Part shown: piece after piece, positions 1-64,000 of the stretch
Numbering within the stretch: position 1 is the stretch's first letter
Layout: each line of letters opens with the position of its first letter
Assembly: GCA_016801845.1 (NCBI GenBank)
Contig: CM028914.1
Location: forward strand, 7,076,501-7,140,500
DNA: 64,000 nucleotides
Origin: Polydactylus sextarius
Lineage: Eukaryota > Chordata > Actinopteri > Polynemidae
Reading direction: 5' to 3'
Translations under genes and position numbers: made by a program
Notes under the pieces: model-generated
Told to the model about the DNA's origin: nothing
Seen by the model: only the letters and a program-made list of their open reading frames with translations
The model's database searches: none

Positions 1-745
1 AGAGTAAAAGTTTATAAAGACTTGTAGGTTAGTCAATGTTTTTTGCCCTGTGATGGTGAACAGAGGGTGCAGTCCCTACCAGGGCTGAAGTGTGATATTT
101 ACATCATCAAATGATCAAATGATCATGCTGGACTGTGGTAATTAAACCAGTTCCTGTGGTTCAGTGGTTCAGGTTCAAATAAGAACCACAACTTAAACAA
201 ATACAGGAAAGACTGAGGAGTCTATGTAGCACAATCCTGCTCACATACATGTTCAGTGTTCTTGTGGGGGCTGATCTGACGGTTGGTGTGAAAAGATGTA
301 ACAGAGTTTGTGTTTTCTTATGTTTTTAATGTACTTTTAGAGCATAAAAAAAGGAGATAAAAGGCAGTGATAGCAAGGTAGAAGCAGTTAAGGTAGTCAA
401 GGTGGAAAAGAGTGTGTGTGTTTTGTGTGTGTGTCAGCTTTTTGTATTCTGCAGCAGCGGTTAGCTTGGCGGGGCTCGGTTTGCTTTGACTCGGCTCGTT
501 TTGGCGAAACATTGAACTCATCCTGTTTATAGCACATTGACTCTAATAGGACTTTTACTGCAGATGCCCAAAATGAAAGCGGACGCAGAGCTGAACACGA
601 GTTTTGCCATGATGAATGGAAAACTCCTGCTCAGGCATTTTAAATGTGCTATAAACAGGAGTTAGTGATGCATAGCGTTGCTTGACTTTTTTGTTTTTTT
701 TTTGTTTCTAACTTTCAGCTTGGTCAAACCAGCTGGTTACGATAC
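1..745 (-). other. tcf7: Start of tcf7 intron 6 (runs off the left edge)
   Basis: Sequence downstream of the exon 6 donor. No further TCF exon is recognisable before the window edge. It contains an 18-bp inverted repeat pair at 521-538 and 643-660, listed separately. Confidence 0.7.
521..660. repeat. Inverted repeat pair, 18-bp arms, 104-bp spacer
   Basis: TCCTGTTTATAGCACATT at 521-538 is repeated as its exact reverse complement at 643-660. The 140-bp unit looks like a small terminal-inverted-repeat element (MITE), but I see no convincing target-site duplication in the flanks. It could also be a chance survivor of two facing copies of a repeat. Confidence 0.5.
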
Positions 746-54682
<53,937 letters not shown>

Positions 54683-54799
54683 GTCGACTTCCCTTCCCTT
54701 TTAGCGATGTTTCACACTTTTAGAAGGAAAAAAATAATAATAATAACACTAAACAAGAAAGTATAAATAGATAAAGAAAAGAGTTTTCTGATTTCTTGT

Positions 54800-54831
<32 letters not shown>

Positions 54832-55019
54832 AAAAAACAAATAAAAATAAAAGAAATCTCCTCAGTCTGGGGCGACTCCAAAGTGTAGAAACCCCCACCA
54901 CATACAGAAAAAAAAAAGTTGAGATGTGGCGTCCCCCGGCTGCTTGGCTGGTAGAGGACTAATGTTTCCTTACAACAGCAAACAGCTCATTTGAGCCCAA
55001 GACATGGCTGGGACTCCCA

Positions 55020-55028
55020 ACATCAAAG
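55020..55028. promoter_or_regulatory. TCF/LEF binding motif ACATCAAAG upstream of tcf7
   Basis: An exact match to the TCF/LEF consensus A-C/G-A/T-TCAAAG, followed by GG, giving the high-affinity form CCTTTGATGT on the minus strand. It lies about 340 bp upstream of the tcf7 ATG. Its promoter position suggests auto- or cross-regulation by TCF/LEF factors, but the motif is short and binding is inferred. Confidence 0.5.
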
Positions 55029-55041
55029 GGCGCCGACCGGA

Positions 55042-55051
55042 TGATTGACAG
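55042..55051. promoter_or_regulatory. PBX-MEIS/PREP composite motif TGATTGACAG
   Basis: An exact match to the ten-base composite site bound by PBX with MEIS or PREP homeoproteins. It begins 14 bases after the TCF motif in the presumed tcf7 promoter. An exact ten-base match is expected by chance roughly once per several hundred kilobases counting both strands, so its place in a promoter is suggestive. Function is inferred. Confidence 0.5.
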
Positions 55052-55210
55052 GTCCGATGACTTGTTGGGGGTTGTACGATTGTTTCGGCAGAGGGCTGAG
55101 ACTCTTAAAGAGACATCACCTCCCTGAGCTCAGCTCTACGGGCGCTATTCATGACTTCCAGTGGCGTGTTCACACCATCCACGGTCCTCTGGCTGCAGGA
55201 GTCTGCTGCT

Positions 55211-58200
55211 GCATCTTTTTTTTATTTATTTATTTATTTATTTTTACCACCAAAACTTCACTAAACACAAACTAATGTTGTCTGAAGACAACAGTTTATG
55301 TGAGTTACAGTAGATACATTGTTAATCCTGATTATGTATCAACTTGATCACATGTTCTGTTTTCAGGAAACTGAGTAATTTCAACTGCTGTACTCAGATA
55401 CTGTTACTTTACTTAACTATTTCTGTTTAATGCCACATTATTCAACGACTCCACCGTGTTTATCAGACATATATAGTTTACAAAGTAAGAAATTACATTA
55501 AAAATCTATTGTTATTGATTAGAGCTGCTCAACAAAAGGCTATATAAACTAATCAACGTTAGCAGTGATAAGTGTCTAAATATGTTTATATTTGTGAATG
55601 TGAATATGTATAATATTGTAACAATATACTCACTACATTGTGTTAAAGATCCACTTTTTAATAATTAACTTTTTATGTTTAATTTTTATTAATGATTTTT
55701 AAAAAACTTTTTTTAGTGTGATATCACTATATCTTATTAAATAAAGGAAACTAAAACAGATGATGTCTTAAAGTGGCAACAGACACTGTTTTGTTTTCAT
55801 ACATTATTTTACTTTGTGTAATTATTACTTGATTAATTTGGAGTTTAGTCTTAATCCTAAATCAAAGTTTGCACAGAATCCACAGTCTTTTTTTTTTTTT
55901 TTTTTTTTTGGATTTAAAACCAAATTATATTCAAATGATAATGATTTGACACCGAGGAGCTAAAAAAATCATTATTTTTATATACTTAGTTAATACTTTA
56001 AGAAACCTGATTAATAAGAGTGGGATTATAAATTGTATGAATAATTAATATATTATCAGACACAGGCACAGTCACTGCAGATAGTCAGGGTGTCAATACA
56101 GTGTCAATACAGTGGGACGTGGTCTATACTTGATTATTTCTAAATAGATTAATTCCCACCCATTAGGTGTAGAATATCATATTCACACAAACATTAATCA
56201 TTGCATATAGTACGATGCTTAATTACTGATCAATTAATGTCAAAAAGTTAATCTGAAACTATATTAGAAATAATTAATTTATTAGCCAATTGTGATGGTT
56301 CCATGCTCTTAAATATTAAAACGTGTTGCTGTAAAAATAAATAAATAAATGAAAATATGACATCATGATAAATTGAATATTTGGGGATTTTTTTGACTGA
56401 AAAAAAAAAAACACATTTGTAACCAACTTAGTCAATGGCAATGGGGATAAAAAGCATCAGTTACAACCCTAATAAAACATATCAAATAAATAAATAAATT
56501 AAAAACATGTGTGTGCAGTCCCAACCATCACAAAGAAAAATGCCTAACCGTGACCTAAACTTAATTCTAACCATAACCCCTCCAAAAAAAAAAAATCCTC
56601 AAACAGTTCTTTGAAGTTGTGAGGACCAGGCACAAAGAAGTCCTCACAAAACCAATTTGTCCTCACAACAATAGTTTACAAGCAGGATAATCTATACTCA
56701 ACACACACACACACAAGTCAAATATTACTTTCACTTTTGTCTTTGTTTTTGGATGTGATGAGCTTCCTATGAACTTCCTCTATTTTTTTTTTACCTGAAA
56801 CTCCACCTTCTCTCTCCAGTGACTGATTCACATACAACAAATAGTTTTTCATGTGCTGACACTTAAGATTCACCTTTTCTCATTAACGTATTTTTTCAAA
56901 ACAAAAAATGTCTAACAATTAACGCTTTAATGTAGCTGTAAATGAATGTTTATTGTTTAAATTGTCCCATACTTTGATTGTATCATCATCACCATCATCC
57001 TCATCACCATCATCATCATCATGTCAGTTGATCATTTCAACTGCTAATTATTCATTGTAGAGTTTATTTCTATCCCAGCGAGTCTTTTTGTACTGGCTGT
57101 TGTATCACTGCTCAGTTTTGGAACAAAATATCAACAAGATTTTTTTTTTTGCATCGACAGAAAGTGGCAGCTCAGGCAAGAAACAGCAAAAAAATGTAGG
57201 ACACTCTGTGAAGAACATCAGAAGGCACGGCATGCTCATCAATAACGGAGGCACAGCATGTTTTTGGCTGGTCCTTACATCCCCCAGATTTTGTAACAGT
57301 CTCCAAAAACAGCAAAATAAAAAGTGCTAGCTATTGCAACTACTTGATTGGAGGAGGGCAAGAAGTAAAAAAAAACATAGTTCAAAGATGTAAACTTGAA
57401 GTTCTTATCAAACTCATAACTTGCCGTCCTCCATTTTCCTCCCCAATGCCAATGCATTTTTAATGCTGATACAGTAGCAGAGCTGTTCTTCAGAGTTTTT
57501 AATTGAGAAATATTTATACACTCCCATGCAGTGACTTAATATTTGACTTAATCTGAGTCGGTTGCCTTGAATGAAAATGATGATCCACAGCTGGGGAACA
57601 GAATTAAATACAAACAGAAAATGGGCGCGGTATTTGCATAAAACTGCATATTTATACAATATCATCGATGCATATTAATAAAAAGATTAAAATGAGCAGT
57701 TTTAATGTATGCAAATCTAAATTATAAATGAGTTGTTTAAACTCCTTGTTTATTCGTCTTGATTAAATATAGACAGCTGTTTTTTCCAGAGAGAAAGCAC
57801 CTCCGTTATGCGGGCCACTGCCTCATCAGCCCAACACACTCTGATCTTAACAGTTTCCTATGATTATCTGTGCTAATCGCTACACACATTCATCACATGG
57901 GTTCACAGTTTCACCTTTGGCTACAGGCTGTATTCAGTCTGTCTGATTCCAGAAATGAGCACACACTGCCTTTACACATGCTTTCTCTTCTTGAAATACT
58001 TTGAAGTAGTCTGACCTACAATCACTTTCTATCTCTTGTGTCTCTCTTTCTCTCTTTCACACACATACACACTCACTTTCTGACTTTCTTTTTTTTTTTT
58101 TTTTGCTGTGAACAATTTAAGTATTTTTTTTTCAGATCAGGGTCATATTTTAACACATGAAGCTACTTAACCAGACTTCAGTTCTGTGTGACTCACACGT

Positions 58201-61200
58201 ACCTAACATATTTTTTCTCATCATCTTTCATCTTGAACTCTCGTTGTGACGTTACACTTCATGTGTCGGCACTGTTGGCAGGAAAGGCCAAATAAGGAAA
58301 CGTGAGTAGATAGATAAGCAGCCCACACAGAGAAAAAAAAAAAAAAACATACAGCATCGCTGCTGTAACCCCAGGAGGCGAGCTTTTTGCGTTCAGTCAT
58401 AGATACGAGTTCTATATCTGAACATGACAAAGACTGTGGTTGTTCTGATAATGGAAACATGTTTGATGCAAAGATGTCTATGTTTTTAGCTATTAAAAGC
58501 ATATAGAAAACTAGATGAGCAAAGAACACAACAAAACAAAAAACAAACATCTCTTTCTTATAAAAAACAAACAAACAATAAAACAATTAAGACATTACTA
58601 ACATAGAATATATTTATTGTAACACAGTTCCTCTCCCCTGCAGAGAGGAATCTAAACATTTAACAGCAGGAAAAAGCAGATCAAAACATCCCTGTAATTC
58701 ATTGACTATATTAATGACAGACTACTCAAAATGCAAGCATAAAAATCTCAATTAGAAATAGATATTTTCTGACACCAATTTCTCACCTTCTAGTCTGGAC
58801 CCCTACATGAGGTTGTTGGATGAATCTGTGGTGCTAAGAGATATAAGAATTCAACAGAAACACAAACTTCTATATGTTTTTTTTATTTGTTTCTTGTGAA
58901 TTACTCCTAATCTAATCCCTTCTAGAATGTGTCAGATTAAACGAGGAAATAGCACCCTCTTTGGCTGCACCAGTCACAACCGGTTGAGCCGTGAAGTGAG
59001 ACCCAGGTAGACTTTGCAAAAAAGAAGAAATGCCTAAAAATAAAAAGGTGAACATGACCACCTCTTGTGTTCCTGCTCAAATCTTTTTATATATATTTTA
59101 AAGAATATCAGTAATGCAAATAAATAAACTGCAAAGTACACAATCCTCATCTCCACAACCACCGTGTAAAGGACTTAGCTAATATGGAACGACAATTTCA
59201 ATGAACCCCTTTCCATTGCTTAATCATTAGTGGGGAAAATGCTTTTTCTTTAACCTTTTTTTTTGGTACAAAGATGAATCACAGTTGGTTCAAAAACAGA
59301 TTATATACTGTGCTTTCTACAGAAACATCAGGCGCATTAAAGCTGCAGAGTAATTAAATCATGTCCTTTCATTGGGGTTAAGCCACATCCAAGCGAACAG
59401 CTCTTAACTGGAACCACTTGTGTGCTTTTTATTGGTAGTTTTCCTACAATCAAAACCATGTCCTTTAAGGCAACATCCAGCCAGCAATGTGAAACCTCAA
59501 CAAATCTTTTCAACAGTTTTATTTTGCGTATAAGATTCTGCTATGAAACAGTGGATAGATGGATTCAACAGTAACATTGTGCTTTCAGTGACTTTCAGAT
59601 TATGACTGATTTATGTTGATTTGTTATTGGATATTAAATAAACCAAGCTACCCACCAATCTGCATCCAAAAAAAAAAAAAAAAAAAAAAAAACAAAACAA
59701 AAAACAACTTGATGTTCATCCTGTAAAAAAATGCATTCAAGTCTCACAACCTATTATCCGATTAGATGTGTCTTCAGGTACACACTGCAAGTTCTTTTTC
59801 ATATGAATAAAAACTTAAGTAGTAAGTTGACTGGATATCATGTAGCATCTGTGAAGGTGGGTCTGTTATATGTGGGCGGCTAAATAACCTTTGAATCATT
59901 TCAGAATTTCACACACACACAAAGTGGTACACTGAGATGGAAACATTCAACAGCTTACCATCAAGAATAAAGGTTACAGGGACATCTTGAGACTATGAGC
60001 TGATCATTTTAAACTCAAAGGAAAAGAACAAGAGAGAAAAACATTTTGATCCTTTCGTGAAGCGGCTACTGTTAGGATGTCTACGAACAAGACTCTAAAC
60101 TTGTATATAAACTGTGGAACCACTCACTGACCGACAGATCAAGACGAGTCTCGGCTCTCATTTAGCTGCATGAATGTGCTGAAAAGGGAAGCTAGTGGCT
60201 CAGCAAAAAAAGCTTCTTTTTTAAAAGAAAAAAGAAGAAAAAAGAGGGTTAGATCTTTATAGTTTCTGCTAAATAATGAGGCTTGCCCAAGTTCTAGTTT
60301 GCTGAGTGTTTGCTGATTTGAATGTGTCTGTCTCTTTTGATTTAGCAGAATGCAGTCCCTTTACCTCTTCGTTAGCTCCTTATCAAACATTTATGAGTTG
60401 ATATCACAGATCTGTGAGGGCTTTTGGGGGTGAAATCAACAAACATAAACAGTGGAGGAAAAGAGCTTTGAAAACACATCATTGGTCTTCAGTAGAAGAT
60501 CAGTGGACGAAGTTGCAAACACTTTATTTCTGATCTGAAATCTAATTAATGCCTTATTTTTGCTTTTCCTGAGCAACTTAAAATATATCCAGCAGTAAGT
60601 TCAGCAAACACATAAAATAAATCATAATTAAAATAACATAAATAATAGAACAAACATAAATATTACTCTCATAATAAAATGCTGCTAATCTAGATAATGC
60701 AACAAAAATAAAGTATGTAAGTACATAATGAAGACATACCAATACGTCTTTCTAAAGAAGCATTTTCATCTAAATTAACAGCAGATCTTTTCAAATTTAA
60801 AGCACAAATTGAGAAAAAACAAAACAAAACAAACAAACAAAAAACAAAAAAACAAAAACAAATGAAATACCAAAGAACCAAACTATAAACTTGTTTTCTA
60901 AAGACTTGATTTTGTTTCACTGAAGCTGCTCCAAAGATTGTTCTCTAAAGAGCCTTTTTTCCACTTTTGGGAGATACCCCCTTTTTTTTTTTTTTTTTTT
61001 TTTTTTTTATTGTGAACCGTCTATATCTCTGTATGGAACAAAACCCATCAAATGCCTGCACGCAGCCTGCTCTCTTTTCCTTGTGTGCTCAGCAGAGGAA
61101 AGAATAAGTGAACTGTGGTTTGAACGGCTCCATCTTCACACAGGCCCGCTTCAGTTCATGAACTTTTTAAAGGAGTGCATTTACAAACCATAGTACAACT

Positions 61201-62470
61201 TTAATCAAAGTACATTTGTGATAGTGACTGGAAATGGTAGCGTAAGAGTTTCTGTATCGTACTCAGTCACCACACACATTCTGATTTGGGGTGAGCTGAG
61301 GTGATTTTCAGGTTGTGTGTCTCGTTCGAAACCTGATGTAGAGGTTGTGAAGATTGTTTTTGAAAAGTATTTTGCAACAGGATGCTGACATGTTGCATAA
61401 AACGTGTTTCAAGTTCACATCACAGACACACAAAGAACTAAATGAAACAATTGAACCAGTGAATAAAACTGTAACCCCTGAATAATCGTCCAGTGTCAAT
61501 GATGAAATAACAGCTACCACAGTTATAAAGGTTTCTTTTTTTTTCTTGGTTCTAATGCATGTAAGATGATCAATTCTTTCCAGTGTGTCTCAGTGTAATC
61601 CACAAAACATAAACTGCAAACTGTTCCTGTTTTCTTTTTTTAATATCTATCAACAGACTGCAGCTATTTCGCTGTTACTGGATACACTATCTCTGAACTA
61701 AAATAAATAGTGACATACTGTTTGACTTTTATTCCTGTTTCAGTTACATCACATGGTCAACATTGATCATTTACAAATGTGTAATCACTGCCTGAAACTT
61801 TCTCACGATGTAATACTACACTTTGTATGTGTTGCGTAAGAGCAATGACTTTCTTTTATTGCAAAAGGGTAGCAGGTAAAGACAATTAGTGAGATACATT
61901 AATTAATTGGTAGAAATAAATAGGGGTGGGGTTGGGTGTAGACTAAAGTAGATGTGAAATAATGAAAATATGGTTTTAAATAAACAAATTTAAATCAAAG
62001 ACATGAATCAATCAAGTTGACTGAGTTTTGGTTTGCTCATTTATTCCTTTAGTCCTTGACATATATGTTCATATTCTGTTGTCATTTCAGACCTTGTCAC
62101 TCCCACATGTCTGCAATTTGTAGCAACAGACCTCCTCTTCATTTCCTTCCTAACTTTGCTGTCTTAACTCTCTATTGCTCTGTTCTTTACCTACATGTTA
62201 TGATCCGGATCATGATTTCCTCCTGTATTTTTTGGACCTCAGCCTGACTCTTTGCACTGTGTATTCTGGATTTTCTTTCTCAAAGTGAAGCCTCATCACA
62301 TCCTGGGTAAAACTTATTTTACCACCATGAATCTAGTTAACTGGTCTCCTCCGGGTAAGGAACAATGTGGTGTTTGCAGAGTGGACTCAGCTGGCTGCTT
62401 CACCTCAGTCTTAACCATCTTCAACTGCTCTGGTTCCTCCCTGTGTTAAGTTGTTTCTCTTTGCACTTCA
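55211..62470. other. AT-rich intergenic region upstream of tcf7, no gene seen
   Basis: No exon-like similarity was recognised on either strand over about 7.3 kb. It holds a (TTTA)n run at 55220-55243, a long poly-T near 55887-55909, an ATC/CAT-type repeat at 56981-57022, poly-A near 59667-59691, and a very long poly-T near 60980-61009. A CA-associated repeat lies at about 56500-56715. The segment 62056-62470 may be the leader or LTR end of the retroelement that follows, but I cannot prove it. Confidence 0.6.
56500..56715. repeat. Dispersed repeat with TCCTCACAA units next to a CA run
   Basis: Contains CTAACC/CTAACCATAACCC-like words, a GTGAGGACCAGGCACAAAG stretch, two further TCCTCACAA words, and a terminal (CA)6. 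This arrangement recalls sequences I have seen beside microsatellites in many fish loci. The family name is not known to me. Confidence 0.45.
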
Positions 62471-62478
62471 TGTGTCAT

Positions 62479-63435
62479 CCCGAGAAGGCTACTCCTGTGA
62501 GCCTGGCTGTTGCCATCCTACTTTTGGTTCAGTGTTCCTCGGCCTTTGACTCTTAGCCATCTACTTTCAACACTAAGCATAACAAAGTAAACTATATTAT
62601 CTACTTGCTCTCTGGCTTACCCAAACTGTGGGAAACCACTGAGTAGGAAAGGCTCCAGTGGCCAAGATGACCAGAATGGGAATACAGAAGCAGTTTGATC
62701 ATGAAGCATTTGGCTGGGAGGTGGTGAAAGAGCTGCTAAACCGGTAATACGGGAAAAAGCTTGTAGCTGACTACTTTATTGAGTTCTGGACAGTTGTCAC
62801 ATAAAGTAAGATGACTTATTTTTCTATATATTCTCTAGCAGAATGGCTTTTACCATGGTTTGTTAGGCAAAATCAAAGCTCAATTTTGGAATCACTCTAC
62901 GAGTTAGATTAAACTATTCCACAAAGGGCCGTGTGGCTGCAGGCTTTTTGTCAAACTGTCTGCTCTTGACTGGTTGGAACAAAAACCTGCAGCCACACAG
63001 TCCTTTGTGGAATAGTTTGCCCACCCCTGAGCTAGATGCTCTTTTTTTTTACAGCCCACAGTTTGGCTCTACAGAGCCAGTCAAGCAACCATTCACCTTG
63101 TCATCCAGTGCCTCCTATAACTCTGAACCTATGCACAGGAAAAAGACCCATTCTTCTTTCTTGACCAATGCTGTTGGGGAAGGCTCAGCTTCCTGAAATG
63201 CCATGCTGACCATTAGTCAAAGCAAAATTCTTCTTAGATCATCACAAACATTATGTACATCTGTTTTCAGCCTTCAGCCTTCAGGGGCAGATGCCAGCTT
63301 CCTAAATTCTCAGTTGGCCGACCAACTAAACATCCCACAGGATGTTCATCATCTCTGCCTATTCTCCAGTTGGGCGTCTCGCCTGCAACTTTTGAGTACA
63401 GGACACTCTGGTTCTCCTTCTGAAGTTTGTGGCTA
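62479..63435 (+). mobile_element. Decayed Ty3/gypsy (sushi-like) retrotransposon, gag-protease remnant
   Basis: Plus-strand similarity to the gag and protease of fish sushi-type Ty3 elements, broken by stops and frameshifts. From 62479 the frame has QCSSAFDS, a TAG at 62554, then KVNYIIYLLSG, with another stop at 62644. A shifted frame from 62688 has QFDHEAFGWEVVKELLNR, a TAA, then VADYFIEFW. From 62842 comes FYHGLLGKIKAQF. After an inserted MITE (62910-63029) the pre-knuckle segment EPMHRKKTHSS follows near 63125. The protease-like stretch SGADASFLNSQLADQLNIP starts at 63281, with the catalytic Asp replaced by Pro at 63278. No zinc knuckle, reverse transcriptase or integrase was seen. The element is inactive and old. 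LTRs were not delimited. Confidence 0.75.
62910..63029. mobile_element. hAT-like palindromic MITE, 120 bp, one end eroded
   Basis: The right end read inward on the minus strand is CAGGGGTGGGCAAACT, a typical hAT terminus. The two arms (about 62911-62950 and 62981-63018) are near-perfect reverse complements of about 40 bp, with a short central loop. The 8-base flanks AGTTAGAT (62902-62909) and AGCTAGAT (63030-63037) form a target-site duplication with one mismatch, the size expected for hAT elements. The left end lacks the outer 11 bases of the inverted repeat. It has no coding capacity and would need a transposase in trans. It sits inside the gag remnant, so it inserted later. Confidence 0.82.
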
Positions 63436-63557
63436 ATTGTCAGTCTTCTCCCAAAGCAGATCCGTCCGCCAAAGCATTATATGTCTCTCTAACTCCTTGC
63501 CAGTACTTCTCATCTTCTCGTTTCTTACATCCTTGGAATCTGTGCACATACATACAT

Positions 63558-64000
<443 letters not shown>

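Larger units (their letters stand above)
54683..55210 (-). promoter_or_regulatory. tcf7: Presumed tcf7 5' UTR and main promoter
   Basis: This lies directly upstream of the start codon. On the minus strand the proximal 200 bases hold long A-rich and T-rich runs (poly-T on the plus strand at about 54814-54831), much like the homopolymer-rich 5' UTRs of other TCF genes. From about 54870 to 55210 composition becomes more balanced and GC-richer than the flanks. I see no confident TATA box and cannot place the transcription start. The segment includes a TCF/LEF motif and a PBX-MEIS motif, listed separately. A (TTTA)n run bounds it on the right. The boundaries are inference. Confidence 0.55.

Noticed and set aside
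54763..54772. TATA-like box near the tcf7 start codon
   Set aside because: The TATAAATA is on the plus strand, lies within the presumed 5' UTR, and is embedded in AT-rich sequence. There is no support for it as a core promoter.
62479..63435. Domesticated gag-derived gene (RTL/PEG10-like)
   Set aside because: The reading frame is broken by several stops and frameshifts and by a MITE insertion, and the protease active-site Asp is lost. It is a dead copy.

Overview
This window is vertebrate nuclear DNA, almost certainly from a ray-finned (teleost) fish. It has AT-rich introns of up to about 38 kb, very many (CA/GT)n microsatellites, canonical GT-AG splice sites, and remnants of fish-type Ty3/sushi-like and hAT-type mobile elements. 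There is no operon structure and no long open reading frame. Nearly all the open frames of 60-190 codons are chance frames through low-complexity sequence.

The one gene I can support is the 5' part of a TCF/LEF HMG-box transcription factor on the minus strand, best identified as tcf7 (TCF-1). Six coding exons were located by family similarity and splice sites: exon 1 at 54500-54682, exon 2 at 54035-54107, exon 3 at 52341-52447, exon 4 at 13895-14021, exon 5 at 4383-4470 and exon 6 at 746-835. Their phases (0, 1, 0, 1, 2, 2) join into one uninterrupted frame of 668 coding bases (222 codons plus 2 bases). They encode the N-terminal beta-catenin-binding domain and most of the central regulatory region. 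The HMG box, nuclear localisation signal and C terminus must lie beyond the left edge. Introns, in transcription order, are about 0.39, 1.59, 38.3, 9.4, 3.5 and at least 0.75 kb.

Upstream of the start codon (54683 to about 55210) is a presumed 5' UTR and promoter. It carries a strong TCF/LEF motif and an exact PBX-MEIS composite motif 14 bp apart. From about 55.2 to 62.4 kb I see AT-rich intergenic sequence without a recognisable gene. From about 62.5 to 63.4 kb, on the plus strand, lies a decayed Ty3/gypsy gag-protease fragment. A 120-bp palindromic hAT-like MITE sits inside it, flanked by a near-perfect 8-bp target-site duplication. The window ends just after a very long (CA)n(TA)n tract.

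No wholly new system is apparent. The most interesting signals concern tcf7 itself: CA-repeat tracts directly after three of the six splice donors, a tandem NAGNAG acceptor, a conserved internal MYK start that may serve a dominant-negative isoform, a phase-symmetric LEF1-like exon 6, and the TCF plus PBX-MEIS promoter pair. The nested transposon insertion is also notable.
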